NCBI GenBank assembly: GCA_902806575.1 | Contig: CADCXD010000011.1 | Span: 1,550,001-1,614,000, forward strand | Origin: Jackrogersella multiformis | Lineage: Eukaryota; Ascomycota; Sordariomycetes; Xylariales; Hypoxylaceae | Length of the DNA: 64,000 nt | Direction: 5' to 3' | In this document: one piece after another, positions 11,244 through 24,080 of the stretch | Position numbering within the stretch: position 1 is the first letter of the stretch | Layout: the number at the start of each line of letters is the position of its first letter | Translations under genes and position numbers: made by a program | The notes under the pieces: generated by a model | What the model was told of the DNA's origin: nothing | The model's database searches: none | What the model saw: only the letters and a program-made list of their open reading frames with translations

Positions 11244-11813
11244 ATGTCAGAGCCGAGGTCGAAATCGCCTCAGGACGGAGAAAACGGCCAGACGTCGGGG
11301 TTACAGGACGATAAGCCGCGCTTGACCGAAGAGGAGAAGAAGCAAAATCATATCGCGTCAGGTAACCTACAGAACAAGTTCATGCGAAGTTCTACGATAA
11401 ACGTACTAATATACGCTTTGCAGAGCAAAAGCGAAGAGAAGCTATCAGAGCTGGATTCGATCGCCTCTGTGATCTCGTACCCGGCCTCGAAGGTCACGGA
11501 CGTTCCGAGGGCTTCGTTTTAAAGGAAACGGTTAAGTACATAAGGGAACAGCTAGCTCGGCGCCGCGAATTGGTCGAAGCAGCCGAGTCACGAGGGGCTG
11601 CCGTGCCGGATCACCTGAAAGAGCAAGTCACCATTTCCTTCCTTTGCTTTGCCACTTCATATTGATCTGGGCGCACTATGTTGACTAACCTAGCTATTCT
11701 CTAGACCGGTCAGGATTTTGGAGAGATTGGAAGCTCGACAGAAGGACCTGCGAGAAAAAGCCCGACAGGAAGCCTTAGAGAGGGGTCATGATCTGGACGA
11801 TGATGAAAGTTAG
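11244..11813 (+). CDS. Small bHLH transcription factor, Ino4-like
   Basis: The exons 11244-11361, 11424-11622 and 11705-11813 give 141 aa. The first junction restores LTEEEKKQNHIASEQKRREA, the basic region plus start of helix 1 (EQKRR carries the E-box-reading Glu and Arg); then IRAGFDRLCDLVPGLEGHGR, the loop, and helix 2 SEGFVLKETVKYIREQLA. A third, charged helical exon (ILERLEARQKDLREKARQEA) ends in DLDDDES. Intron 1 is GT-AG with a TACTAAT branch site. Intron 2 only keeps the frame if it starts with GCAAGT at 11623 and ends with CTCTAG at 11704, a GC-AG intron; the GTCACC at 11627 gives the wrong frame. Fungal Ino4-type factors control lipid and glycolytic genes as heterodimers; the target here is unknown. 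Confidence 0.88.
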
Positions 11814-11916
11814 GACGCTGGGGCTAAAATCTGATCGGACAAAACGATGAGACACAAGGTTAATTCAACTAGGATATGTTAATTGAAGTTAGTTAATTGA
11901 AGATTACGGCCTTTCA

Positions 11917-13455
11917 TCATTGGTAGTGGTCAGCCTTATATTTGAGGAACTCAAATAAATCTTCCGGCAGCATTTCTTGTTGCCTGGGGCGTTCCGCGCC
12001 ATCACTCATCTCCAATCTTGCCATGTCAACCATGACTGTCTTGGAATCTAGCTGCCTTGGACCGACGGTGACAAGGACACTATAGCCCTTCATCTTCGCC
12101 TGTCGCACTTTGAGCGACAAGGATCGGTTGCTATCGTCAATATCTACCGTTAAATAGGAGGGGTTTACAACCGGACCATCGGACAACTCGGTCTTGCCCA
12201 TCAGGATCGACTGGACGTTCTCAGCTGCTTGTCTTACTGGTTCGGTTTCATTGATCGTCAGGATCATTACCTGCCTCGGATTCAACCAAAATGGCCACTT
12301 GCCATTGTAATGTTCAATAAGCAGAGCCATCAGTCTCTCCACAGAGCCCAACACGGCTCTGTGGATTAGGACAGGGGTTACGAGTCCAGTTTGACCTAGC
12401 TCGTCGGGGTCGGTTGTGGTTTCTCCCCTTCGCTCAAATTCGGGTGCCGGCGCTAGATATCTCAATTCGAACCGCTTCGGTAGTTGGAAGTCGAGCTGTA
12501 TTGTGGCGGTTTGGTGTTCCTTGCCATCCGAGTCTCTCAATATTATGTCGATCTTAGGCCCGTAAAACGCACCGTCGCCCTCGTTCACAGTCCATTCTTG
12601 GCCGGAGGCATCTAGCGCTCTTTTGAGAGCATCCTCAGCGCTTTTCCATTCCTCAATAGTCCCGATGTAATGATCCGCAGGGCGTGTCGAGAGACATAGT
12701 CGGTAAGGACCCAGTTTGAAGGTATCGTAGACGACGCGCACAAAGTCGAGTGTCGTTTTGACTTCTTGCTCAATTTGGGCCGGCCGGCAGAAGATATGAC
12801 CATCATCTTGATGAAAACGTCGGACTCTAGTCAAGCCACTCAGAGCTCCGGATATTTCGTTTCTGTGCAAGGGGGAAAAATCGGCGTATCGAATAGGTAA
12901 TTGTCGATAACTCCGCGGTTGGGCCGCAAAGATCAGGCAATGGCCTGGGCAGTTCATGGGCTTAAGGCCGTATTCATCCTCCTCGTCGCCGGGATTTTGG
13001 CTATCGCTTCGCGAAGGAGACGTACTCGTTACGGTGTACATATCCTCACTATAGTTTTCTAAGTGGCCCGATTTCTTCCATAGCGACTTTTTATAAATGG
13101 TAGGCGTTATAACCTCGTCGAATCCATATCGTACATATTGCTTGCGTAGAAATTCCACAAGGCGATTGAATATTCGGGTGCCATTAGGTAGCAGGATTGG
13201 CGATCCGGGGCTATATATGGAAGTTGTGAACAGCTCTTGTTGGACGCCGAGTTGTCGGTGATCGGCGGGTAATTTCGCAGGTGGTTTCGCAGGTAATTTC
13301 TCTGGTGGGGGATGATCTGAGGTCGAATGTGACGAATGTGACGAACAGTTTCGGTGCCAGAGATGGGTAGGAGAAGGGAATGACTCGGCATTTCGTGTTC
13401 GAGGAGCACATCTCGATATATGAGAGCGTATCCTCACCACCTTTCTTGCGAACAT
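11917..13455 (-). CDS. MST1: Mitochondrial threonyl-tRNA synthetase
   Basis: This charges mitochondrial tRNA-Thr. The first ATG in frame is at 13455 and opens a basic, Arg-rich, acid-poor presequence (MFARKVVRIRSHISRCAPR), as expected for matrix import. Class II synthetase motifs follow: motif 1 around GSPILLPNGTRIFNRLVEFL, the GLKPMNCPGHCLIF zinc-site segment, motif 2 TRVRRFHQDDGHIF, and motif 3 LIHRAVLGSVERLMALLIEH, then the C-terminal anticodon-binding domain with SVLVTVGPRQLD. At 512 aa without an N-terminal TGS/editing domain it matches the short mitochondrial form rather than the cytosolic one. It is convergent with the bHLH gene, about 100 bases apart. Confidence 0.95.
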   Translation of the reverse strand: MFARKVVRIRSHISRCAPRTRNAESFPSPTHLWHRNCSSHSSHSTSDHPPPEKLPAKPPAKLPADHRQLGVQQELFTTSIYSPGSPILLPNGTRIFNRLVEFLRKQYVRYGFDEVITPTIYKKSLWKKSGHLENYSEDMYTVTSTSPSRSDSQNPGDEEDEYGLKPMNCPGHCLIFAAQPRSYRQLPIRYADFSPLHRNEISGALSGLTRVRRFHQDDGHIFCRPAQIEQEVKTTLDFVRVVYDTFKLGPYRLCLSTRPADHYIGTIEEWKSAEDALKRALDASGQEWTVNEGDGAFYGPKIDIILRDSDGKEHQTATIQLDFQLPKRFELRYLAPAPEFERRGETTTDPDELGQTGLVTPVLIHRAVLGSVERLMALLIEHYNGKWPFWLNPRQVMILTINETEPVRQAAENVQSILMGKTELSDGPVVNPSYLTVDIDDSNRSLSLKVRQAKMKGYSVLVTVGPRQLDSKTVMVDMARLEMSDGAERPRQQEMLPEDLFEFLKYKADHYQ

Positions 13456-14401
13456 GCCACTAATCAATCGTCACGTTGGAACCATGACGAGCCTTCAGAA
13501 GCTTCCGAAGAAGAAGGTTAGAAAAATTCTAAGATGGAAAGAATTGATTCGCACAAGCGAGTTGGAGAACTAGCAGGGATAAGAATAGGGATAAGAAGCT
13601 CTGACGCACTACCTAGGTACGCTAGTCGAAATAAGAGATAGGTTGGTGGGCATGATTATTTGTATGAGGTACTCACGTCATACTATACTTCTGCAGCCTA
13701 ACTCAGGTACTCCATACATCCAGATACATACCATGTAGCCTAGGTAGGTATGATAGATAGGTGATACCTAGGTACAAGATCTAACATCCAATCACTTGGC
13801 ACAAAGCTAACCCCGTGACATCAAGTCAGCCGCGACCAGTTCATGATGCCTGGCCCACCGTATATGCCCATGCATCTCAAAAGTATCGTAAGGCGCAAGG
13901 GTGCCTCTGATGCCTCTTATCGAACTTATCAAACTTACATCTTCTCAACACACAAAATGAAATGAAATATCGGTGCTACTACCTACCTAGAGTACTCTGC
14001 CTATTTTCATAATCCACTCCTAATTTCAGCGCTACAACTACTTCTCTCTATGAGTCACTGCATGTCTGCGACCCTTGTTTATTGGGCTCAACCACTCAAC
14101 CATCAAGTCTCGGATTCTTGGCACTAGTATATAACAACTCGTATCTGCCTTGCCTAGTCATTGATATTCACAAACAAAGTGGGATGACAATTAACGCCAA
14201 GACCAAACTGAACCATATTCGAAAGGTTTGATGTTTTGACTGCGACCGCGATCACGACCACGACCTGGTGGAAGAAGAAGAAGCTGGACTTAATATCAAT
14301 CTCGCCTATTTATCTCAAAGAGAGTAACTTCGGAGTTTCCACAGAAGCTATGAGACTCTGAGTCGGATTGTTCGAAAATCAACTTACTAGGTCACAAAAG
14401 C
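13456..14401. other. Divergent intergenic region
   Basis: This lies between MST1 (minus) and the next plus-strand gene. Palindromic CCTAGGTA motifs occur at about 13610, 13740-13775 and 13985. No gene is seen. Confidence 0.6.
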
Positions 14402-16123
14402 ATGGCACGAACTCGGAGAAGCAATCTCTCTGTCGAAGATTCCTGGCGTATGGTCGAAGGAGGTGATAACGATAGCTTCGATACCGCAATAGTTCAAGAT
14501 CCCTTTGAGGGAGACGCTCTCGTATTCAGCAGCCAGTCTCAACCATCTCAGCCATCTCAACCCTACTCGTCCCAGGATTTCAGCGTGGGGTCTCAGGACA
14601 GTATTCACGATTTTTATGACAGGGCAGACGAAGATAACGTCATTCGAAGAGCGCCCTTTCAGCCTTCACTCACTTCCAGGCACGTTTCCATGGACAAAGA
14701 CCGAACCCCTGTTCCTGAATTCTTTATGCCTACAGTTGAGACTAATAGCCCACAACGGAACAATCGCCGTTCGCCTCGAATTGCTAATCTTATCATGAAA
14801 GAATCACGGGTGACTAAAAGGAGAGGTGGCCGCCTGGAAGATAATGCCCCTACTGCACGACAACTTCAATACAACCAGAACGGGCAGAACGGACCACCTC
14901 ATAGACCCTCACCTGGGGAGCGTTTTATAGCATCCGCTCCCGAATTTTTATTTGATTTCGCCTCCTGGGTTATTTCTACTATTCGCATGGCTTTCCGCTA
15001 TGCACAGTGGCCGGTAGCCCTCATGCTCGCTATCTATATGACTATCGGCGCCTGTATGATGGCTAAGGATATGCTCGTCAATTCAATCTCGACACCGCTA
15101 GCGCCTTTATGTCGCATACCTGGCGTGTCTCTAATCAACCTCCCGTTTTGTCCGGATACTCTACACTCGGGTTCACGTGATGGCTCGTCGCCTGTTGAGT
15201 TCGACGAACTGATGAATGTGCAATCCCAAATAGAAAAGATTCTTGATGACTCTGCACAAAGTGTCTCGCTGCCAATGGAAATGAAACGATCTGAAGCATC
15301 CGTTCGCGACCTACGCACGATGGTTAAGTACAGCGATTTACCGACACGCGCCGAGCTAGTACATGAATTTGATACTTACGTCGAAATAATCCGCGCTAGT
15401 TCCAACGATTTACAGATGTTCAACACTCATGTCGGCGGCGCGGTTGATAGCGTCATCAGCATTAACCGGTGGACATCGCGGTACATCGACTCCATCGCCC
15501 TCAACCGTGAGGCCAACAACAATGTGATGTCTCGCTTCAGCGGCTGGCTCTTCTCTCCTTTCCAAGTAGCGGTTTTTGACGAGCGTGCCCTCCTCGACAA
15601 GTACATCGAGCATACAGCATTAGTATCAGACAAGATTGCAAACCTCATCGTAGAAGCAACAGCCCTTCGGCGCCTGCTCCACCAGGCGGAGAACAGCCTC
15701 GAACTCATCAGCGAGAACGTCGTACATACGAACAACGTCGTGAAGGAGAAGCATAGCGAAGTTTTCTGGAACATCTGGACGCTCGTCGGGGCTAACACCC
15801 GTCACCTGCATAACCTGAAGGTTCAACTGGGCCTTCTGCAGCAGGTCGAGACGCAGCGCCATTCGGCCGTCCGACAGCTGGACAAACTGCTACACGACTT
15901 GACCGATATTCAAACGAAGCTGAGTGACTTGAGAGATCGAGTTGCGGCGCCGGAGCTCTTAGCTGGCACAAACAGTATACCGCTAGCCGTACATATTGAG
16001 ACTATCAACGCTGGCGTCGAGAGGCTCGAGGCTGCGCGAAGCCGCATTCGCGCCGAGGAGAATGAACGACTACAGCAGGCGTTGCAGAGATCGAGGGAGA
16101 ACGACCATTTGATCGATGGTTAG
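14402..16123 (+). CDS. Membrane coiled-coil protein of unknown function
   Basis: This is one exon, 573 aa. Residues 1-175 are Ser/Gln/Pro/Arg-rich and look disordered, with a QPSQPSQP stretch and a basic RRSPRIANL and KRRGGR region that could act in nuclear retention. A hydrophobic segment (about 184-225, with WPVALMLAIYMTIGACMMA the clearest membrane span) is followed by a roughly 300-residue helical region with heptad-like spacing (for example ERLEAARSRIRAEENERLQQ) that probably forms coiled coils. A small Cys-containing stretch (LCRIPGVSLINLPFC) sits just after the membrane span. Basic disordered N-terminus, membrane span, then coiled coil would suit an inner-nuclear-membrane protein, but that is inference and I recognise no named family. 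Confidence 0.85.
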   Translation: MARTRRSNLSVEDSWRMVEGGDNDSFDTAIVQDPFEGDALVFSSQSQPSQPSQPYSSQDFSVGSQDSIHDFYDRADEDNVIRRAPFQPSLTSRHVSMDKDRTPVPEFFMPTVETNSPQRNNRRSPRIANLIMKESRVTKRRGGRLEDNAPTARQLQYNQNGQNGPPHRPSPGERFIASAPEFLFDFASWVISTIRMAFRYAQWPVALMLAIYMTIGACMMAKDMLVNSISTPLAPLCRIPGVSLINLPFCPDTLHSGSRDGSSPVEFDELMNVQSQIEKILDDSAQSVSLPMEMKRSEASVRDLRTMVKYSDLPTRAELVHEFDTYVEIIRASSNDLQMFNTHVGGAVDSVISINRWTSRYIDSIALNREANNNVMSRFSGWLFSPFQVAVFDERALLDKYIEHTALVSDKIANLIVEATALRRLLHQAENSLELISENVVHTNNVVKEKHSEVFWNIWTLVGANTRHLHNLKVQLGLLQQVETQRHSAVRQLDKLLHDLTDIQTKLSDLRDRVAAPELLAGTNSIPLAVHIETINAGVERLEAARSRIRAEENERLQQALQRSRENDHLIDG

Positions 16124-17299
16124 TTATGAAATACCTCTATGAGTGATGATGGGAATTATGGATATCATGTGGCGATTGGGAATTGAGGTTGATCAATATG
16201 GATAACCGGAGTTTTGGAACGGGTAAGACTTTGTAGACAACATAGGATACTAACAAAGGCCAGGGGTTGAATTATGAACACGGGGTACCATTGGATTATG
16301 GAAGATTGTAGATACCGGGTAATTACTCACCCTTGGGTTTTAGCATGGTTCATAGAAGAATAACTATGACTCGTCCCTTCTCACATCAGCATGCCCTTAT
16401 TCAAATTGCGGTTAACTCGAGTTGGTTATAGAAATAGACAGAGATTTAGATACGTGACTAAAATAATATACGTTTAAAAGAAAATGTAATGAATTTGGCC
16501 AAGACGTAGAAGACGATGATGAAAAGGGGGTCATGAACAAAGGAAAAGGGGGCGAGTCAGATTAACCCACATTCATTAGGTAACCTGTGAATAAATTCCA
16601 TCCAACGTCCCAAGTAGACGATATCGGAGCGTGAGATAAAGCTCCATATGCTGTGCCCCTTATTGTGATACTTCAGCAAGCCAGATCGAAGAGGTTGTGC
16701 GTAGCTGGATTCTGTATTTGGATAAAGTGCGAGAAAGTAACACAGATCACTTACTACTAAAAAGACGGCCTTGATCCAAGTTTGTAATCATCTCTCGTAA
16801 GGAGCATTTCACTTCGCTCGTACAGAACCCCTTACTAGATCCTTCCATTATGTTTCTCGTAAGATAAATCTGTACTGAGCAATGTGTAGGGTTTATCTCT
16901 TTATCAAAGATAGGTAGCTAAGTTATAACTTACACCGTCTTTCCTACAATCATTTCGATGTGCTCACTAATTGCGGCATCAGAGTAGTAGGATCCATCTG
17001 ATGTTAAGAAAGGACGTGAATCTCCGTCTTTCGAGGATAGAAGTCATGACCTTCCAACTTCCTACCCTCGATACTATTTTTAAAACTGTTTCCCTCAGGT
17101 TTGAAACATATTCTTAATTCTCGAAAGGCTCTTCATCATTATACTCCACCAAGGCTTTCCATCCAGATACGAAACAGTGCCAGCAGTTGAATAGATACCA
17201 CTCTACGGCTTCAGGCTACTCTGACCTCAGATACTGAACTCGGCAGCGCATTCGCACAACACGATTGTTGGTAAATCATAGAGAGCAGACCCAGCCAGA
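16124..17299. other. Intergenic spacer
   Basis: No gene is recognised on either strand. A mixed-composition spacer leads up to the small low-complexity ORF and the retrotransposon. Confidence 0.55.
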
Positions 17300-17512
17300 A
17301 TGTCTTCAAGCAACAAATCCGGAAGCGGCAGCAGCGGTAGCTCGAGAGGCTGCTCAGACAGTAACCCTCCACGCGAGAAAGAAGGGACGGGCTCGAACGC
17401 TTCGGGCCGACGAGGCGGCCACCACGAGAGCACCGGCACTAGCAACGCAAAGGGAGGGAAATCAGGAGGCTCTGCTCATCATCACAACAGCAGGAAAAGT
17501 GCCTACCGATGA
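17300..17512 (+). CDS. Possible small Ser/Gly/His-rich protein
   Basis: A 70-aa ATG-started frame beginning MSSSNKSGSGSSGSSRG is almost entirely Ser, Gly, Lys, Arg and His, with GGHHE and AHHHN clusters. The start context CCAGAATGTC is acceptable. No signal peptide and no family. An overlapping 88-aa frame (17265-17531) is the alternative. Composition-biased frames like this often arise by chance, so it is only a candidate. It ends 230 bases before the retrotransposon. Confidence 0.3.
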   Translation: MSSSNKSGSGSSGSSRGCSDSNPPREKEGTGSNASGRRGGHHESTGTSNAKGGKSGGSAHHHNSRKSAYR

Positions 17513-17742
17513 TTTTCCTTTGGGACGATGAGGACTGGAGGATCGGAGGGCTTATCTATGGGCGTTAAGGGCTGCTTCTATGAGAGATAGCTGCAGGGAG
17601 TAGGAGATCTTGTACATAAAGGTTCACCGATCAAACAAGCAATTCATGGATTATTTTGTGTGAAATATGTTAGAAGAAAGTGCTTAATATGACTTGAATG
17701 TGCGTGAATGACCTGAAATCTTTATTGTAAATTTGGCCCTAT

Positions 17743-18051
17743 TGTGATAAGGGCAATAGGACTTGGAACTGTAGTTCAATTTCGAGTAATAATTCTTTAT
17801 GGTCTTAAGGTCCTTGCCTTTTCTTTCCTTTTGCAAAGGAAGGCGTAATAACTTATATATATATAATCTAAATATCTCTTTAAGCGCCGTTAACGCTTAC
17901 TTAGTCTTGTTGGTTTAATTTTATATATATTAATTAAATCTTCTAATTAACTTTATTTAATAATTTTATTTTATAAGTTTTAATATATTTTATATTTATT
18001 AGTTTATATATATTAATTATATTTTGTTTTATAAAATTTATTTATATAATA
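17743..18051. repeat. Left LTR (309 bp)
   Basis: It begins TGTGATAAGGGC and ends TATATAATA (TA at the position where the right copy has the canonical CA). The outer half keeps more G and C (for example CTTGGAACTGTAG) than the inner half. It pairs base for base in length with 24081-24389. Confidence 0.95.
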
Positions 18052-21000
18052 TTAGTTTTTTTTTAATGTTTATTTTTAAATATATTATATAATTATAAAA
18101 TCGTAAAGTTTATCGGTATATTATTTATAAAATAGTTTAATTATTATTTTAATTTTTTTATTAAATATATATTTATAAAGTTTTTAAGTTTAATATTTTT
18201 TAACCGGTTAACTTTTTTATTTTATAAGATACTTTATTTTATTTTAATTTTTAATAAAGTTTATTACTTATTTTACTTAATAATTTTTAAACTTTATTAA
18301 GGTTATTATACGTAAGATTTAATTAAGGTTAAAAAGTTTTTAATTATTAACGTAATAAGGTTTAATAAATAAAATATAAAATAAGTTATATATTTTTTAT
18401 CCTTTAAGAAAAGTAAGTTTTATTACGGTAAAAGAGATTATTTATTAAATTTTAAAAAGGTTTAAAAGCTTTTTATTTAATTTTTTAATAAAGCGTTTAA
18501 TTTTGATGTTTTTTATATTTAATATTACGAGTTAATTTATTTCGAAAATTAATATATTTTTTTATCGTTTATTAGCTTATTTATTTATTTATTAACGGCT
18601 TCGTTTTAAGTGTTTTTATATATTTTAATATATTTATATTATTTAATATATATATAACTTATTTTTAAAATTACGTAAAGTATTTATAAAAAGATTATAA
18701 ATTATTAAGTAATAATTATAATTAATATAAAAAAGGTAAATTATATTAATAAAAAAGTAATATTATTATAAACGAATTTTATAATCGTAAGTAAGTTTTC
18801 TTAATTATTTATTTCGTAATTAATAAAGGTTTTAAAATAAACTTTTAAAATTTAATTAAAGCGTTTTATTTACTTATCGGTTTATAAATAAAATATAATA
18901 TTTATACGAGATTTAATATTTATTAATTTAAAAAAGTTTTTTTAAATATAAAACGTAAATTTAAAATCTTTATTAAAAATAATATTTAAAGGTATATTAT
19001 ATAATTTTTAATATTATTTAACGAAAATTTTAATTAAGTTATTAAATTTCCTTTTTTTTACTTTAAAAGAAATAAAGTACGTTATTTTAAAGAATAGATT
19101 TATTATTACTTAAATAAAGTTATAACCGTTTAATAAAGGAAAGTTAATAATAAAATTTATTATTATTATTAATTAAAGTTTATAATATAATTTTATCGGT
19201 TAAAGATATTTATATAAAGCGTAACGAAAGATTTTATTTTATTAATATTTTAAATAACTTCGTACGTAATTTTAAATAATATTTTTAATGTTTAATTATT
19301 AAAAGTTTTAAGTGATTAGTTTTAAAGTTTTATTTATTTTTATATGTTTAACGACGAAAATATCGTATTTAATAAAAATAATTTCCTTTTAAAGTTTTAT
19401 AAGTATTTAAAGTTTTTTTAATATAACGAGGATAATTATTAAAAAGGCGAATAAAGTTCCTTAAAAATGTAAAAAATATTTATTTTATAAGACCGACTTT
19501 ATAAGTTAATATTACGGTAATTTTAAAAAAATATTAGCCTTATTATTTTATTTATTTAATCGATAATTAATTATAAATTAATATAATAAAGTTTTTTATA
19601 TTTATTAAGCTTAATATTAATTAAAAACTTTAATTATTATAAAGTAAGTTAAGTTTTAATAATTTAAGTAAACTTTAATTTAATATTTAATTCTTTTTAA
19701 ATATTAATGTTATTTTTTAAAAAGATTTATTATAATTAATAATTTTTTATTATAAATTTTATAATTTATTTTTATCGGTATATGTTTACGGGAATAATAA
19801 GTTATAAATTTAAGTTTATTTTGTTTATTTTTTTAAAACAAAACGGTATTAATAATATAATTTAAAACATTAATTTTAATATAAATTTATTTCGAAAAGT
19901 TAAAGTAAATTATAATAAAGGCTTAAATAAAACGAAATTTAAGTTTTTTAAAAGATTTATTTATTTTTTTAATTTATTTTTAATCTTTTTTATCTTTTTT
20001 ATTTACGTTAATAATTAGTTTTATTATTTCCGAGAATTCTTTTATAAATCGTTAATAAAAATTTATAAAGCTGATAAATTGTTAAGATTTTTTTAATAAT
20101 TTAAGCGTTTTTTAATTATTAATATAATTAATTTTATTTTATATTATTAAGATATTATTAATTTTAATAATGTAATTAAGGAAATTTATTTTTTAGATTT
20201 TTTAAAAGTATTTTTATAGGTTAATTATAAGGTAGTGTTTTATAAGTTTTTTTAAGATTTTTTTAACGATTTTATTGTGTTTTTTTATAGTATTTATATA
20301 AATAAGAAAATTATTTAAGTATATTAAGAAATTTAAATCGATAAAGTTTCGAAAAATATTATTTATTATAAATTAAAAAGTTATAAAAGTATTAATTAAT
20401 TTAAAGGATATAATTAAGTATTTAAAAAAACCGTATTTATATTAAAAAGCTATTTTTTATTTGTTTCTTTTTTTAATTTTAATAAGGTAAAATCTTAATT
20501 TAAGATCGATTTTAATAAATTACTTTATAATTTTAAAGTAAGCTTATAATTTAAATATTAAAGGTATAAAGTATTATATAAAAATGGTAATATTATTTAA
20601 GCTTTTATAATTTATTATAAATTAAAAAGGGTTTTAAAGATTTAACTTATTTACGAATATTATAAGTGTTACGTAAAATAAAGTTAATTTTTAAATACGT
20701 TCGTTATTAAATATTTTATTTAATTATAGTTTTAACGTATTAAAAAAAAATTCGTTTATAACGTAAAAAGGTTTTTAAGGAGGCATTTTTCTTTTTTAAA
20801 AATCGATAACGTAATTTTATAATTAATAATTTAAGAAACGTTATTTTATTTTTTTCGTTATAATATATATAAATTTACGAAATTCTTTAAAAACGTTTTT
20901 TAATATTTTTTTATTATTATTATGTTAATTAGTTTTTTTAAGTTATGTAAAGTTAAGTTAATGTAATATTTCCGATAATAAAAGGAATTAAACTTAATTT

Positions 21001-24000
21001 TTTAAAAATTTAAAAAGAAATTTATAAGTTTATAAATTTTTATTTATTATTATAATATAATAATATTATATTTATTATTTAAGGCGTTTAATTTAAAGTT
21101 AATTTTAAAGAAATAGTTTTTTTAATAACGAAAAATAAAAGGATCGATATAATAATGTTTTATAAAAGGGATTTAAGTTAAGTTAAAAATTAATACGAGT
21201 TATATATGTTATTTTTTAATAATTAATAATTTTTATTTTTTTATTTTAAAAAGAGATATTATTAAGATTAAGCTTTTTAAATTTAATAATACTCGTATTC
21301 GATATTATTTTTTATTATATATTAATATTATATTAATAATAAGTTTATATTTTAAAGTTAATTTTAAGTAAAATTTCTTTATAACTTTTATTTTATTTTC
21401 GGTTAGCTTTTTAATTATTACGGTTTAACGAATTTTACTTTAATTTAGTTATAAAATTTAATAAGGTATAACGTTAAAGCTATTTAAAAATCTAAATTAA
21501 AATTTTCGATTTTTATAATTTAAGGATAAAATAATTCTTATAAAGTTATATTTATTTATATTTTTTTATAATAAAAGTATAAATTAAGTATTATTATTTT
21601 AAGGTTATTTTACGAAGAAGATTTTATCCGGGTTTAATGGTAAATCTTTATTATTAATGTTTTTTTTAACGAAATAAAAAAGGATTTAATAATTATTATA
21701 TTTATAACGTTAATAAAATTTCTTATTCTTTTTTTATTAATTTATATTTGTTTAATTAATTCTTTTTAAGGTATTTTTATTATTAAATTAAACTTTATTT
21801 TTTTAATTTAATTTTAACTTACTTTTATTTTTAAGTTTATTATTGTTTTTTAAGGATTAATTTTAGCTTAAATTAAAGCGGTTTTTCTTTTCGCGGTTAA
21901 CTTAATTCGACTTTAAAGGCTTTTAAGTCGAAACGAGCTTTTTTTTTCTTAAAATACCGGGGTTAATTAATATGTTTTTATATATTTAATTTGCTTTTTA
22001 AATAACGGTAAGAAATTTTTATTTATATTTAAAAGTTTTTTTTATTTAAAATAAATTAATTTAATAATTTTATTAAAAAGGGTTTTAACGATATAATTTT
22101 AAAATGTCGTTTTAAATTATTAAATAATTTTATTAAAGTTTAATAATTTAATGAGATATTAAGTAACGTTTTTTTACTATTTAAGTTTAATTTTTTTTTT
22201 AAGTTATAATATTTTTTTAAAAGGTTTATAAAACGTTTTTAAAAGGTAATAACGTATATTACTTAAATGTTAAAACCTTTAATTACGTAATTTAACTTTT
22301 ACGTTATTAATATTATAATTATATTTTTTTAAATAATAACGATTTAATTTAATTAATATAATAAAAATCTTTAAAAAAACTTTTCGTATATATTTTTAAA
22401 TATATTTTAATTTTTATTTATTAAGTTTAAAAATTTAAAAGGTTTTAATTATTATAAATAATAAGTTTATTAAATTATATTAAATTAACGGTAATCGTAA
22501 CGTAAAAAGGACGAGTTAATCGTTTTAAGGCTTTAAATAATCGGTTATTATTATTTTAAAGTAAAAGATTTTTATTATCGTATAAAGGCGTAAAATTACC
22601 TCGAGGTAATTTTTTAAAAAGGTTTTTAAGTAATTTAAGGTTTTAAAATTAATTATTAAAATTAAAATTATTTAAGTTATTATTAAATATTCCGGTAACT
22701 TTTTTAAGGGTAATTTTTTCTTTATTACCTTTAAATATAAAAAAGTTAACTTTAATAAAGTTAAATTATATTTAAGCTTTTTTAATTATTTTTTTAACTT
22801 AAACTTATAAAAAAGATTATAAAAAAAGGAGATTTTTTATTTAGGTTTTTAAGCTAAAGTATTTAATGGATAATATTTTAAAGTGTATCGAATCTTTTCG
22901 ATTAAAAAGATTTAATTTAATTAACGTTTTTAATATAATACGTTTTTTAATGTTTTTTAAAACGAAGTTAATATTAATTAATTTATTAAAAGTTAATTAA
23001 ATATTAAATTTATTAAAAGCGATTTAAATATAAGCCTTTAAATTATTAAATTAACGGCGGATCTTTACGTTAATATACGTAAGGTTTATATATTTTCTTA
23101 TAAAAAAGTTATTAATTTAAAATTTTTTAATATAAACTTAATTTATTATTTTTTATTAAAGATTTTTTTACTTTTTAATATTTTAATAAAAAATTTAAAA
23201 AGCTTATTAATAATAGTTAATTATTTTTTTAAACTTATTAATGACTTTTTATTAAGCTTAATTATTTTATATATATTAAATAATTATATTTTAAATTTAT
23301 TATTTAAAATAAGTTATTTATTTATTTATTAATATTATACCGGTTTAATTAAATTAAATTATCGTGTTATAAATTATTCGAATTATATTATATTAATTTT
23401 AAATTTAGTTTTTATTAATAATTTAATTATTTATAACGATAATAATAAGTGTTTAAATAATATGGTAATTATCGTGTATTTTTTTAATTAATTTTAATAT
23501 TATTAATATTAAAAGCGTTTTATATAATTATTTTATAGTTTTAAAGGTTATAAAAAATTATAATATTATCGTTATTAAGTTAAAATAATTCGGGAATAAA
23601 GGAAGGATTTTAAGGCGATATATATTTTATTTTAAATGTTTTAATGAAAAATTACGTATTAAAGCGTTATTTAGTTTTAATAAGTTTTTATAAACGGCGA
23701 TTTTCTTTATACTTATTTTTAACTTTAAGATCTTATAGGAAAAATATTATTAAGGATTTAGAAAATTATTTATCGTTTAATAAAAAAGATAATTCGAGGT
23801 TTTATAAATTAATAAGTAATAAAATTAAAGTATAAATATTTAGCTTAAATGTTTACGAAATAATAAAATATAAAATTTCTTTTATAATTATAATAACGTA
23901 TATAATAATAAAATTAATAAGTAATATTAATATAATATACTTTAATAAAAAAAATTTTTAAGTAAGTTAATTATTTATAAATAATTAAAATAAAGTAATT

Positions 24001-24080
24001 TTTTAAAAAAGGATTAATTTTCTTTCGAAAAGCACGTGCTTTTTTAAGAATAAAGTTTTTTTAAAAGAAAAAAAATTATT

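Noticed and set aside
23644..23835. 63-codon frame inside the RIP-mutated block
   Set aside because: It is a chance frame in AT-rich mutated DNA with Lys/Asn/Tyr/Leu bias; no family feature.
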